Source: Micromonospora sediminimaris | GTDB lineage: Bacteria; Actinomycetota; Actinomycetes; Mycobacteriales; Micromonosporaceae | Direction of reading: 5' to 3' | Assembly: GCA_900112325.1 (NCBI GenBank) | Contig: FOLJ01000017.1 | Location: 1 to 64,000, forward strand | Length of the DNA stretch: 64,000 bases | Part shown: positions 43,384-52,363 of the stretch, piece after piece | How the letters are laid out: the number at the start of each line of letters is the position of its first letter | Position numbering within the stretch: position 1 is the first letter of the stretch | Translations under genes and position numbers: made by a program | The notes under the pieces: model-generated | Told to the model about the DNA's origin: nothing | The model's database searches: none | What the model saw: only the letters and a program-made list of their open reading frames with translations

Positions 43384-44055
43384 CTAGTAACGACTGGTGC
43401 AGGACCAGATCGACGGGCCACCGATCTGCGTGTCATAGCAGGCCTTGTAGGTGTAGCCCGCGTCGTCGAGCATGGCGGTCCAGACGTTGGTGCCGTTGAA
43501 CCGGCCGTCGTAGTTGTAGACCGAGAGGCGGAGATTCCCGTTGGCGTAGTACCCGAAGCCAGCGATTGAGGTGTAGCAGCAGCCGCGGCTCCACGCCGTT
43601 CGACAGGTCGGGCTGTATCGCAGCTCGACTCGCGAGTCGTAACCGTTGTACTTGCTGTAGATGGTGACGGCGTCGGTGCTGCAGTAGGCGTAGTTTGACG
43701 GGCCTCCCGGCATCGGTGCCAGGAACGACGCGGGATCCTTGCCGTCGCAGGCCGAGCCGCAGGCGTCGCCGACGGCGAGCGTGGAGCGGAGCGCCCGGAC
43801 GGCGGCCGGGTCCGCGATGGTCTCGACGCTTCCGTCGGCGTGCCGGACGGTACGGCTGGGCAGGCTGACCTCCGCCCGGCCGTCCCGCTCCTTGGCGATG
43901 GCTTCCTCCCGGGTCGGCTTGGCGGGTTCGGCTGACACGACGGCAGGAGAGGCCGCCGCGTCCGACGGCCCGGCCGCCAACGACTGCCCAGGTGCGACAA
44001 AGAGGAGCGGGATCAGGGCGGCGAGCAGTAGGGATGCGCGGACAGGTTTACGCAT
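43384..44055 (-). CDS. Secreted protein with DUF2690-like C-terminal domain
   Basis: 223 aa. Signal peptide 1-28 (LLLAALIPLLFVAPGQSLAAG), a linker with a charged helix (REEAIAKERDGRAEV), and a C-terminal domain with eight Cys: GDACGSACDGKDP, SRVELRYSPTCRTAWSR, GCCYTSIAGFGYY, YKACYDT, WSCTS. The VELRYS-x-x-CRTAW signature is that of DUF2690. Seen nowhere else in the known order between trpG and pknB, so it is an insert. Its upstream region (44056-44150) is AT-rich for this genome, another sign of acquisition. The ATG at 44055 has no good ribosome binding site; a longer frame reaches 44127. Function unknown. Confidence 0.72.
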   Translation of the reverse strand: MRKPVRASLLLAALIPLLFVAPGQSLAAGPSDAAASPAVVSAEPAKPTREEAIAKERDGRAEVSLPSRTVRHADGSVETIADPAAVRALRSTLAVGDACGSACDGKDPASFLAPMPGGPSNYAYCSTDAVTIYSKYNGYDSRVELRYSPTCRTAWSRGCCYTSIAGFGYYANGNLRLSVYNYDGRFNGTNVWTAMLDDAGYTYKACYDTQIGGPSIWSCTSRY

Positions 44056-44182
44056 GAATGGAACCCCCGTGCTGTGATGCGGTCGCCACGACTTGTGACG
44101 GGCCAATATCATCACGACAGAGAGCATTCGTCAACATACTTAAATATTCGGATGGAGCCGAGCTTCCCGAGGCTCTACCCCG

Positions 44183-46009
44183 TCACTCTTCGGACAGGCG
44201 GAACGGGCTGAAGGAGGGCAGGAGCCCGCCGCCGCCACCCTCGTCGTCATCGTCCGGCGGGGGCGTGGTGGGAGCACCGGTCGTCGGCGGGGTCTGGCTC
44301 GGCGGGTCCGGGTCCTCCTCCGGCTCCGGCACCGACACGATGATCTTCACCGTGCTGCCCTTGGTGCGCTCGGCGTTGCCGTTCGGGCTCTGGTCGACCA
44401 CCCGCCCGGCCTCATCCGCGGGGCGCTCCGGACCCAGCTCGGTCTCGACGTCGAAGCCGGCGCGTTCCAGGGTCCGCTCCGCCTCCGCCTGGGACAGGCC
44501 GACCACCGACGGCACCGTCGCCACGTTGCCCTTCGACACGGTGAGGATGACCTCGGTGCCCTCCGCGACCTTCTCGCCCGAGGGCGGGTTGACCTTCAAC
44601 ACCTGCCCCTTGGACGCCGCGTTGTCATCCTCCTCGACCTTCACCTTGAGGTTGAGGTTCTCGAGCTGCGTCTGGGCGGCCTCCTGCGTACTGCCGACGA
44701 GGCCGTTCGGGATGGTCACCTCGGGCTTGCCGCCGCAGATGTTTACGGTCACCGTGCTGTTCGGTTCCGCCCGCTCGCCGGGGGGCGGGGACTGGTTGGT
44801 GACCGTCCCCTCCTTGCAGTCCGAGGTGAACTCCGGCTCGCCGCGCGCCGGCACGAAGCCGTCCCGCTCGATCTGGGCGAACGCCTCGGCCTGGGTCAGC
44901 CCGGTGACCGTCGGCACCGCGACGTCCTGGGGCTCGTCGCGCTGGTTCAGCAGCAGGGCGGCGACCAGGGCGATCACCGCGAGCACGCCGAGCGCGGCGA
45001 ACGTGGCGATCAGCCAGGACGACGCCTTGCGCTGGCGCGGATCACCCACCCGGGCGGGAATCTGCCGGGTCTGCGTCGCGCCCCCCGTCGGGTAGCCGGG
45101 GTGGCCGGCCGCGGCCATGGCCACGGTCTCGTCCTCGCGCATCACCGGGGTCGCCAGCACCGGCCGACCGGCTGCCGCGCGGAGCAGATCCGCCCGCATC
45201 TCTCCGGCGCTCTGGTAGCGGTTCAACGGGTTCTTCGACAGTGCCTTGAGCACGATCGCGTCGACCGCCGGGTTGACGTCCGGGTTGAGGTCGCTCGGGG
45301 TCGGCGGAGCCTCCCGCACGTGCTGGTACGCCACACTGACCGGGCTGTCGCCGACGAACGGCGGATGTCCGCAGAGCAGCTCGAAGAGCACGCAGCCGGC
45401 GGCGTACACGTCGGAACGAGCGTCGACCGCCTCGCCGCGCGCCTGTTCCGGGGAGAGGTACTGCGCGGTGCCGATGACCGCGCTGGTCTGCGTCATCGTG
45501 GTGGCGCCGCTGGCCAGCGCCCGGGCGATGCCGAAGTCCATCACCTTGACCTGGCCGGTCTGGGTGAGCATCACGTTGCCCGGCTTGATGTCGCGGTGGA
45601 TGATGCCGTGCCGGTGACTGAAGTCCAGCGCGGCGCAGATGTCGGCGGAAATCTCCATCGCCCGCCGAGGCTGCAACCGGCCCTCGGCGCCGAGCACCTC
45701 CTTCAGCGTGCGCCCGTTCACGAACTCCATCACGATGAACGGCAGCGTCTCGCCGGTCGGCGCCTGCTCCTCGCCGGTGTCGTAGACCGCGACGATGGCC
45801 GGGTGGTTGAGCGAGGCGGCGTTCTGCGCCTCCCGCCGGAAACGCATCTGGAAGGTGGCGTCGCGGGCCAGGTCGGCGCGGAGCATCTTGATCGCGACGT
45901 CCCGACCGAGCCGCAGGTCACGACCGCGATGCACCTCGGCCATGCCGCCGTACCCGAGCAGCTCGCCGACCTGGTACCTGCCACCGAGCAGGCGGGCCTG
46001 CGCTGTCAT
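44183..46009 (-). CDS. pknB: Ser/Thr protein kinase PknB with PASTA domains
   Basis: 608 aa. Membrane kinase that senses peptidoglycan or lipid II and phosphorylates cell-wall and division proteins. Kinase domain 10-275: GYGGMAEVHRG, VAIK (Lys41), HRDIKPGN (Asp140), DFG (158-160), Thr-rich activation loop TTMTQT. Juxtamembrane region 276-330, membrane segment 331-354, then three PASTA repeats to about 567 (the first two each holding a Cys pair or single Cys: DCKEG and NICGG) and an acidic Pro/Thr-rich tail. The juxtamembrane segment carries DETVAM (Thr295) and TRQIP (Thr314), close to the motifs in the sortase tail and the PASTA protein at 61206. Last gene of the operon; ATG overlaps the pknA stop. 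Confidence 0.96.
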   Translation of the reverse strand: MTAQARLLGGRYQVGELLGYGGMAEVHRGRDLRLGRDVAIKMLRADLARDATFQMRFRREAQNAASLNHPAIVAVYDTGEEQAPTGETLPFIVMEFVNGRTLKEVLGAEGRLQPRRAMEISADICAALDFSHRHGIIHRDIKPGNVMLTQTGQVKVMDFGIARALASGATTMTQTSAVIGTAQYLSPEQARGEAVDARSDVYAAGCVLFELLCGHPPFVGDSPVSVAYQHVREAPPTPSDLNPDVNPAVDAIVLKALSKNPLNRYQSAGEMRADLLRAAAGRPVLATPVMREDETVAMAAAGHPGYPTGGATQTRQIPARVGDPRQRKASSWLIATFAALGVLAVIALVAALLLNQRDEPQDVAVPTVTGLTQAEAFAQIERDGFVPARGEPEFTSDCKEGTVTNQSPPPGERAEPNSTVTVNICGGKPEVTIPNGLVGSTQEAAQTQLENLNLKVKVEEDDNAASKGQVLKVNPPSGEKVAEGTEVILTVSKGNVATVPSVVGLSQAEAERTLERAGFDVETELGPERPADEAGRVVDQSPNGNAERTKGSTVKIIVSVPEPEEDPDPPSQTPPTTGAPTTPPPDDDDEGGGGGLLPSFSPFRLSEE

Positions 46010-47382
46010 CGCGTCTGTCGTCCTTCGCTCGTCGTCGTCACGTCGCCGCCCATCCGGGGCTGATCCAGTCGACGGTACGCCGTATCGACCAGATCGTCTC
46101 GCCCGTCAGGCCGCAGCGCGTCGGACGTCACCGTTGGCACGGAAACCCCATCCGGCGTGCCCGCGCCGATGTTGTCCCGCAGTTGGTAGGAAATCACGCC
46201 GGAGCAGATGAGGACCAGTGCGCCCAACATGATGGCCAGGAAGACCATGCCGGATCGTGACCGTCGAGGCACCGGGCGTGACGGTCCGGGCTGCGGAGCG
46301 TACCCGGGCGGGACCGTGGCCGCGCCACGCGGATAGCCGGCGGCGGCCGGTGCCACCGTAGTGGGACGGTGCGGGGCCGCCGGCGGACGGGCCTGCGGAT
46401 GAGCCGGCGGCGGTCGGTGCCCGACGGCCTGCGGGTGCGCCGGGGCCGGGGAGTGTGGGGCCGCGACCGGACGCGGCGGCTGCGGAACCTGCGCCCGGCC
46501 CGGCGCCGGCGAGGCCGGCGCGGCGGAGATCGGTGCGGCCTGCCCACCGGCTCGGGCCTGCCGGGACAGCGCGGTCTTCAACTGCCGTGCCGCTCCGGCC
46601 AGCGCGGCGGCGCTCGGCCAACGCTCCTTCGGGTCCTTCGCCAACGCCCGCTCGACAAGCGCGCGGACCTGGGGCGGGATGTCGGAGGGCAGCGGCCGGG
46701 GTGTCTCCCGGACGTGTCGCATCGCGATGTCGAGCGGGTTGTCACCCTCGAACGGCCGCCGTCCGGCGAGGCACTGGTAGGCGACCACGCCGAGCGCATA
46801 GACGTCGGAGGCGGGGGTGGCGACCTGGCCGGTGGCCTGCTCCGGCGAGATGTACGAGGCGGTGCCGAGCACCGAACCGGCCGCGGTGAGCTGCCCGACC
46901 AGGTCCGACCGGGCGATGCCGAAGTCGGTGAGCACAAGCGTGCCGTTGGGGCGGACCAGCAGGTTGCCGGGCTTCACGTCCCGGTGCACGATGCCCTTCA
47001 CGTGCGCGGCGTGCAGCGCGTCCGCCGCCTGGGCGACGAGCGCCATGGTCCGCGCCGGGGTGAGCCGGCCGACCCGGCTCAGCGTGGCCGAGAGGGGGTC
47101 ACCCTCCACGTACTCCATCACCAGGAAGGCGATGTGCTGGTCGTTGCCGAAGTCGTAGACGTCGACCACACCCGGGTGGTTGATCGTGGCCATGGTGCGG
47201 GCCTCACCGCGGAACCGCTCGGCGAATCCGGGCTCGTCCAGCAACGCCGGAAGCAGGCTCTTGACCGCCACCGTACGACCGAGCACCTGGTCGGTGCCGC
47301 GCCAGACGTCACCCATGCCGCCGCTGGCGATCCGCTCGTCGAGGCGGTAGCGGTTACCGAGCTGCACACCCGGACTGAGCAT
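46006..47382 (-). CDS. pknA: Ser/Thr protein kinase PknA
   Basis: 458 aa. Kinase 12-275 with ASGGMGDVWRG, AVK, HRDVKPGN and DFGIARSDL. A Pro/Ala-rich juxtamembrane region (285-385) follows, then one membrane segment (about 392-412, MVFLAIMLGALVLICSGVISY) and a short outer tail of about 45 residues without PASTA. In M. tuberculosis PknA phosphorylates PknB and division proteins such as Wag31 and FtsZ. It sits 1 bp before the end of pbpA and overlaps pknB, so it is translated as part of the seven-gene operon. Confidence 0.95.
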   Translation of the reverse strand: MLSPGVQLGNRYRLDERIASGGMGDVWRGTDQVLGRTVAVKSLLPALLDEPGFAERFRGEARTMATINHPGVVDVYDFGNDQHIAFLVMEYVEGDPLSATLSRVGRLTPARTMALVAQAADALHAAHVKGIVHRDVKPGNLLVRPNGTLVLTDFGIARSDLVGQLTAAGSVLGTASYISPEQATGQVATPASDVYALGVVAYQCLAGRRPFEGDNPLDIAMRHVRETPRPLPSDIPPQVRALVERALAKDPKERWPSAAALAGAARQLKTALSRQARAGGQAAPISAAPASPAPGRAQVPQPPRPVAAPHSPAPAHPQAVGHRPPPAHPQARPPAAPHRPTTVAPAAAGYPRGAATVPPGYAPQPGPSRPVPRRSRSGMVFLAIMLGALVLICSGVISYQLRDNIGAGTPDGVSVPTVTSDALRPDGRDDLVDTAYRRLDQPRMGGDVTTTSEGRQTR

Positions 47383-47383
47383 G

Positions 47384-48889
47384 TCAGCGCCCCCCGGGCT
47401 CGGCGATGGCGGCCCGCATGATCTGACCGGCGATCCGGGCGGCCTCGGCGCTGCCGCCGCTGCCGGCCTCCTCCAGGACGACGCAGACGGCGGAGATCGG
47501 CTTGCCCTCGGAGTCGAGGACGAAGCCGATGAACCAACCGTGGTCGGGGCGGTCCGGCGCGGACTGTGCGGTGCCGGTCTTGCCGCCGACGGTGTAGCCG
47601 TTGATCCGGGAGTTCCGGCCGGTGCCGTTCTCCACCACGCTGACCATCATGTCTCGCAGGTCGGCGGCGACCTGACCACTCACCGGCCGGCGCAGCTCGC
47701 GCGGGTTGGCGGTGTCGTAGACGGTGGTGCGGTCCGGTGCCAGCAGCTGACGCACCACGTACGGCCGCATCTGGCTGCCGCCGTTGGCCACCGCTGCGGC
47801 GATCATGGCGCCCTGCAACGGGGTCATCCGCACGTCACGCTGCCCGATGGAGGACTGCGCCAGCGCCGCCGGGTCGGGACTACCGTCCGGGTTCTCCATG
47901 CTGCCCGTCCGGCTGGCCGCCACGCTCAGGCCGCCCTCGCCGAGCCGGCCGACGGTCAGGTCCTCCTGCTCGAAGCCGAACTGCCGGGCCTTCTCCTTGA
48001 GCACGTCGGGACCGAGCTGGCCGCCGAGCTTGGCGAACCCGGTGTTGCAGGATTCGGTGACCGCGCTCATCAGGGTCACCTGCGACTCGGGGCAGATCGA
48101 CGGCGCGGCGTTGCCGATCGGCTCGCTGGAGGTGGGCGGGGTGTAGCTCGACCCGGCCGGAATGTTCGTCTCCTTGGTGATCCCGTTCTCCAGCGCGGCC
48201 GCGGCGACCACGATCTTGAAGGTGGAGCCCGGCGGCAGCACCTCGCCGATCGCCCGGTTCCGCAGCGGACGTCCCGCCTCCTGTTCGAGCCGGTTGTACG
48301 CGGCCGTCGCGTCGTCGGTGTCGTGGCTGGCCAGCGGGTTCGGATCGAAGCTGGGGATGGAGACCAACGCCTGCACCGCCCCGGTGGCCGGGTCGATGGC
48401 GATCGCCGCGCCCTTGTTCGCGCCGACGTTGTTGCCCCGCAGCTCGTCGTACGCGGTGTCCTGGGCCCGCTTCGACAGGGTCAGCAGCACGTTGCCGCCG
48501 GCGGTGGTGTCACCGGTCACCATGTCCCGCAGCCGGTTGACGATGAGCTGGTCGCTAGTGCCGGCGAGGAAGTCGTTCTCGGCGCGCTCCAGACCGGTCG
48601 CGGAGCCGTTGACCGGCTCGTACCCCAGCACGTGGGCGTACTTTTCCCCACCCGGGTAGGTGCGCAGGTACTTCAGCTCGCCGTCGGTCTCCTTGCTGAC
48701 CGCCAGGGCGGTGCCACCGGCCTCGATGTTGCCCCGCTTCCGGTCGTACTTGGCGACCTGGACCCGACCGTTGTAGTCGCTGGTGCGGTACTCGTCGGCC
48801 TTGTACGCCTGGATCCAGTTCAGGTTGGCGAAGAGCAGGCCGAACAGGACGATGACGACGACGCCGACCCGACGCAGGGGTGCGTTCAC
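47384..48889 (-). CDS. pbpA: Class B penicillin-binding protein PbpA
   Basis: 501 aa. Peptidoglycan transpeptidase that works with the adjacent SEDS protein at the growing cell wall. An N-terminal anchor (about 6-26), the N-terminal pedestal 27-150, and a transpeptidase domain from about 160 with the three catalytic motifs: PGSTFK (Ser-x-x-Lys), ESCN (Ser-x-Asn) and GGKTGTAQ (Lys-Thr-Gly). In mycobacteria PbpA is a PknB substrate and needed for septum formation. Its ATG overlaps the ftsW/rodA stop by four bases. Confidence 0.96.
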   Translation of the reverse strand: MNAPLRRVGVVVIVLFGLLFANLNWIQAYKADEYRTSDYNGRVQVAKYDRKRGNIEAGGTALAVSKETDGELKYLRTYPGGEKYAHVLGYEPVNGSATGLERAENDFLAGTSDQLIVNRLRDMVTGDTTAGGNVLLTLSKRAQDTAYDELRGNNVGANKGAAIAIDPATGAVQALVSIPSFDPNPLASHDTDDATAAYNRLEQEAGRPLRNRAIGEVLPPGSTFKIVVAAAALENGITKETNIPAGSSYTPPTSSEPIGNAAPSICPESQVTLMSAVTESCNTGFAKLGGQLGPDVLKEKARQFGFEQEDLTVGRLGEGGLSVAASRTGSMENPDGSPDPAALAQSSIGQRDVRMTPLQGAMIAAAVANGGSQMRPYVVRQLLAPDRTTVYDTANPRELRRPVSGQVAADLRDMMVSVVENGTGRNSRINGYTVGGKTGTAQSAPDRPDHGWFIGFVLDSEGKPISAVCVVLEEAGSGGSAEAARIAGQIMRAAIAEPGGR

Positions 48890-50373
48890 GGCTTGATCAC
48901 CTCCGTGGGGGCACCGTGCAGCTGCTCGGGCGGGCCGGACGGGCGGGTCACCTTGCCACCGGCACCGTCGACCGGCCGGCGGCCGGCGTCGGAGACGCGC
49001 AGCAGCACCGCGATGAGCAGCCAGTTCGCCATCAGCGAGGAGCCACCGGCGGAGAGGAACGGCGTGGTCTGACCGGTCAGCGGGATGAGCTTGCTGATCC
49101 CGCCGACGATCACGAAGACCTGGAGCGCGAGGGTGAAGGCCAGGCCACCGGCGAGCAGCTTGCCGAACGAGTCCCGGACCGCCAGGGCGGCCCGCAGGCC
49201 GCGCTCGACGATGAGCAGGTAGATCACCAGTAGCGCGGAGAGGCCGAAGAGACCGATCTCCTCACCGATGCCGGCGAAGATGAAGTCGTTGCGTACCTCC
49301 GGTAGCAGCAGCGGCTGACCGCCGCCCGGACCGGCACCGAACAGCCCGCCGGAGCCGAGCGCTAGCAGCCCCTGCACCAGCTGGTAGCCGTCGTCGTACG
49401 GCTGGGCGAAGGGGTCGAGCCAGATCTGTGCCCGCAGGTAGAAGTTCGCGAACGGACCGCCCACCGCCTCGCCGAGCACGTACGCGAGGTAGGCGCCGCC
49501 GAAGAAGAGGACCAGGCCGATGAGCAGCCAGCTGACCCGCTCGGTGGCGATGTAGACAGTGGCCACGAACATGCCGAAGTAGAGCAGCGAGGTGCCCAGG
49601 TCCTTCTCGAAGACGAGGACCAGCAGGCTGATCACCCAGACGACGAGCACCGGGCCGAGGTCGCGCCCCCGCGGGAAGTCGATGCCGAGAAACCGGTGAC
49701 TCGCCAGCGACAGCACCTCGCGCTTGCGCACCAGGTAGTAGGCGAAGAAGACCAGCAGGGCCAGCTTGGCGAACTCGCCGGGCTGGATCGAGAAGCTGCC
49801 GATGCGTACCCAGAGCTTCGCACCGTTGATCTCGGAGATGCTGGCCGGCAGCACCGCCGGCAGCATGACCAGCACGATGCCCGCCAGACCCAGGGTGTAC
49901 GCGTACCTGGAGATCGACCGGTGGTCGCGCATCAACGCCAGCAGCCCGGCGGCGAGCATCACCGAGATCAGCGTCCAGGCGAGCTGCCGGCCGCCGATGC
50001 CGGCGAAGATGGCCAGGTCGGCTCGTTCCTCAGGGGCCGCATTGGCCAGGTCGAGCCGGCGGAGGAAGCCGACTCCCAACCCGTTGAGCAGGGCCACCGC
50101 CGGTAGCAGCGCCGGATCGGCGAAGGGCGCCAGGAACCGGATCACCAGATGCATGCCGAGGAACACCGCGGTGAGCGTGGCGGCCGGCACCCAGAAGCCT
50201 GGCGTGACCGTGTCGAGCACGTTCGCCTCGACCATCGCGCCGTACGCGGCGACCAGCGCCATCGCCAGCAGGAGCAGCGACAGCTCGGCGTTGCGGCGGG
50301 ACCGCGCCATGCGTACGCCGGGTCGCTCGCCCGTGGTCGCGGGCGAGGATGCCGGGGTGGCCGCTGCGGTCAC
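48886..50373 (-). CDS. rodA: SEDS peptidoglycan glycosyltransferase (RodA/FtsW)
   Basis: 495 aa, about ten to twelve membrane segments. Polymerises lipid II in partnership with the class B PBP encoded next. The conserved SEDS segments are visible: GAKLWVRIGSFSIQPGEFAKL, VFEKDLGTSLLYFG with the essential Asp, GDQ-type LVQGLLALGSGGLFGAGPGGGQP, and FIFAGIGEEIGLFG with SAGGSSLMANWL near the end. Start GTG 50373, 26 bp after pstP. Named by synteny with Rv0017c. Confidence 0.95.
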   Translation of the reverse strand: MTAAATPASSPATTGERPGVRMARSRRNAELSLLLLAMALVAAYGAMVEANVLDTVTPGFWVPAATLTAVFLGMHLVIRFLAPFADPALLPAVALLNGLGVGFLRRLDLANAAPEERADLAIFAGIGGRQLAWTLISVMLAAGLLALMRDHRSISRYAYTLGLAGIVLVMLPAVLPASISEINGAKLWVRIGSFSIQPGEFAKLALLVFFAYYLVRKREVLSLASHRFLGIDFPRGRDLGPVLVVWVISLLVLVFEKDLGTSLLYFGMFVATVYIATERVSWLLIGLVLFFGGAYLAYVLGEAVGGPFANFYLRAQIWLDPFAQPYDDGYQLVQGLLALGSGGLFGAGPGGGQPLLLPEVRNDFIFAGIGEEIGLFGLSALLVIYLLIVERGLRAALAVRDSFGKLLAGGLAFTLALQVFVIVGGISKLIPLTGQTTPFLSAGGSSLMANWLLIAVLLRVSDAGRRPVDGAGGKVTRPSGPPEQLHGAPTEVIKP

Positions 50374-50399
50374 GATCGTCCTCGGGTGGGAGCCGGCGC

Positions 50400-51872
50400 C
50401 TACTCGGGCGACCGGCAGGCCGCCGGATCGACCGTGGGCGTGAAGGTGTCGACGGGGGGCGCGTCGGGGGTGCTGTCGGGTGCGGCGGCGGAGGCACCGG
50501 TCGGCGTGACCGTGGCTCCGGCCGGGGGTGACGCCGAGATGCTGCCGACCTGACTCGGTGAGCCGGCCGCGACACTCGGCGATCCCGCCGGCGCGCTCGG
50601 CGTCGGGGACGGCGAACCCGCAAGCGAGGGCGTGGGGCTCGGTGTCGGCGGACAGATCGGCTTCAGGTTCACGTTTGTCGGGCTGTCCATCGTCAGCTCG
50701 GCCAGCCGTCGTTCCGCGTCCGGCTCACTCTTGGCCGGAATGCCCTGCTTGACCTGCTCCTGCGCGGCCAGGGTGAGGTCGTCCAACTGGGCGCTGCTCT
50801 CGGAGTGCACGCTGGAGAGATCCATGCCGGCGATCTGGCCCTGGATGCCACGGAACACGGCCACCTGGCCGTTCTCGGTTGCGCCCACGTAGTACTGGCG
50901 CTGGGTGTAGCTCCAACCGGCGAACACCCCACCGCCGACGATCACCAGCAGTGCGGTCGTCATCGCGAGCGCACGCAGCGGACGTCGGCGGGCCTCGGGT
51001 TCGTCGTCGTTGTTGGCCGACTCGTCAGGCGTCGCCGGCCGGGGCGCGGAGAGCGCCGAGGCACGAGCGGCCGGAGTGGAGACGTCCGCCGAGGTGGCCA
51101 TCCCCCGGTCCCGGGCCGCCGCACCGCCGACGATCGGCGCCGCCTCGACGATGTCCCGATCGGTGGCGTCGGCGATGATCACGGTGATGTTGTCCGGACC
51201 GCCACCGCGCAGGGCGAGTTGGACGAGCCGTTCGACGCACTGCTGCGGGTCGGCGTACTCCCGCATGGTCTCGGCGATGGTCTCCGCGCTGACCACACCG
51301 GAGAGCCCGTCGGAACAGATCAGGTACCGGTCGCCGGGCAACACCTGCCGGACCGAGTACTCCGGATCGATGTCGCGGCCGTCCAGCGCCCGGGTGAGCA
51401 ACGAGCGCTGGGGGTGGCTGCTCGCCTCCTCCGGGCTGATCCGGCCTTCGTCGACGAGCATCTGTACGTAGGTGTCGTCCTTGGTGATCTGCGCGAACTC
51501 TCCGCCGCGCAGCAGGTAGGCGCGCGAGTCGCCGATGTGGACCATGCCCAGCTTGCTGCCGGAGAACAGGGTCGCGGTGAGCGTGGTGCCCATCCCCTCC
51601 AACTGGGGATTGGCCTCCACCGTCTCGCGGAGTTGCTGGTTGGCGGTGCCCACCGCGGAGCGGAGCGCGTCGACCAGGGCGTCGCCGGGGACGTCCTCGT
51701 CCAGTGGCGCCATGGCACCGATGACGATGTTGCTGGCGACGTCACCGGCGGCCATACCGCCCATGCCGTCGGCAACGGCGAGTAGCCGCGGCCCGGCGTA
51801 GACGGAGTCTTGATTACCGTCTCGGATCAGACCGCGGTCGCTGTGGGCCGCATAGCGCAGGGTCAGAGTCAT
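50400..51872 (-). CDS. pstP: PP2C Ser/Thr phosphatase PstP
   Basis: 490 aa. Reverses PknA/PknB phosphorylation. Catalytic PP2C domain 1-240 with metal residues in RDGNQDS, ADGMGGMAAGD, VHIGDSRAYL, CSDGLSG and GGPDNITV. Then an Arg/Asp-rich juxtamembrane stretch, one membrane segment (about 300-322) and an outer region of about 165 residues ending in a Pro/Ser/Thr-rich tail. It starts 4 bases inside fhaB. Actinobacterial PstP proteins generally have this shape. Confidence 0.95.
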   Translation of the reverse strand: MTLTLRYAAHSDRGLIRDGNQDSVYAGPRLLAVADGMGGMAAGDVASNIVIGAMAPLDEDVPGDALVDALRSAVGTANQQLRETVEANPQLEGMGTTLTATLFSGSKLGMVHIGDSRAYLLRGGEFAQITKDDTYVQMLVDEGRISPEEASSHPQRSLLTRALDGRDIDPEYSVRQVLPGDRYLICSDGLSGVVSAETIAETMREYADPQQCVERLVQLALRGGGPDNITVIIADATDRDIVEAAPIVGGAAARDRGMATSADVSTPAARASALSAPRPATPDESANNDDEPEARRRPLRALAMTTALLVIVGGGVFAGWSYTQRQYYVGATENGQVAVFRGIQGQIAGMDLSSVHSESSAQLDDLTLAAQEQVKQGIPAKSEPDAERRLAELTMDSPTNVNLKPICPPTPSPTPSLAGSPSPTPSAPAGSPSVAAGSPSQVGSISASPPAGATVTPTGASAAAPDSTPDAPPVDTFTPTVDPAACRSPE

Positions 51873-52357
51873 GGCCGTAATTCGAGAGAGGTGCGGCCGA
51901 TCCGGATCGGCACGCCGAGGGGGACGGGGGTCGGTCCGGTGACCTTAGCGCGATCCAGGTACGTCCCGTTAGTCGAACCCAGGTCCTCGACGAACCATTG
52001 CCCGTCGCGCGGCACGAGCCGGGCGTGTCGCGCGGACGCGTAGTCGTCGGTGATGACGAGGGTGGAGTCCTCGGCACGACCGATAGTTATCTGCGCCTCA
52101 CCCAACGTGATCCGCGTTCCGGCCAGCTGACCTGCGGTCACCACCAACTGGTGCGCCGCCCGCCCCCGCTTCACCTTCGCCGGCTTCGCCGACGCCTGCC
52201 CCGTCGACGCGCCCACCGTCCGGGGCGCGGCTACCAGTCGACCCGAGCGGGCCCCCGCGAAGAGGTCCCGGCGGATGACGCCGACAACCGTGAACACGAA
52301 GATCCACAGCAGGACGAGGAATCCGAACCGGGCAACGGTGATAACGAGTTCCGGCAA
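51869..52357 (-). CDS. fhaB: FHA-domain membrane protein FhaB (FipA)
   Basis: 162 aa. N-terminal membrane segment (about 8-28), a basic linker, then an FHA domain (70-160): ITLGEAQITIGRAEDSTLVITDDYASARHARL, with the phospho-Thr-contact residues Arg, Ser and Asn in IGRAED, SARHARL and LGSTNGTYLD. It binds phosphothreonine in partners; FipA of M. tuberculosis links FtsZ and FtsQ. Its end overlaps the pstP start by 4 bases. The gap to fhaA is 6 bp. Confidence 0.93.
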   Translation of the reverse strand: MPELVITVARFGFLVLLWIFVFTVVGVIRRDLFAGARSGRLVAAPRTVGASTGQASAKPAKVKRGRAAHQLVVTAGQLAGTRITLGEAQITIGRAEDSTLVITDDYASARHARLVPRDGQWFVEDLGSTNGTYLDRAKVTGPTPVPLGVPIRIGRTSLELRP

Positions 52358-52363
52358 GGCGGA

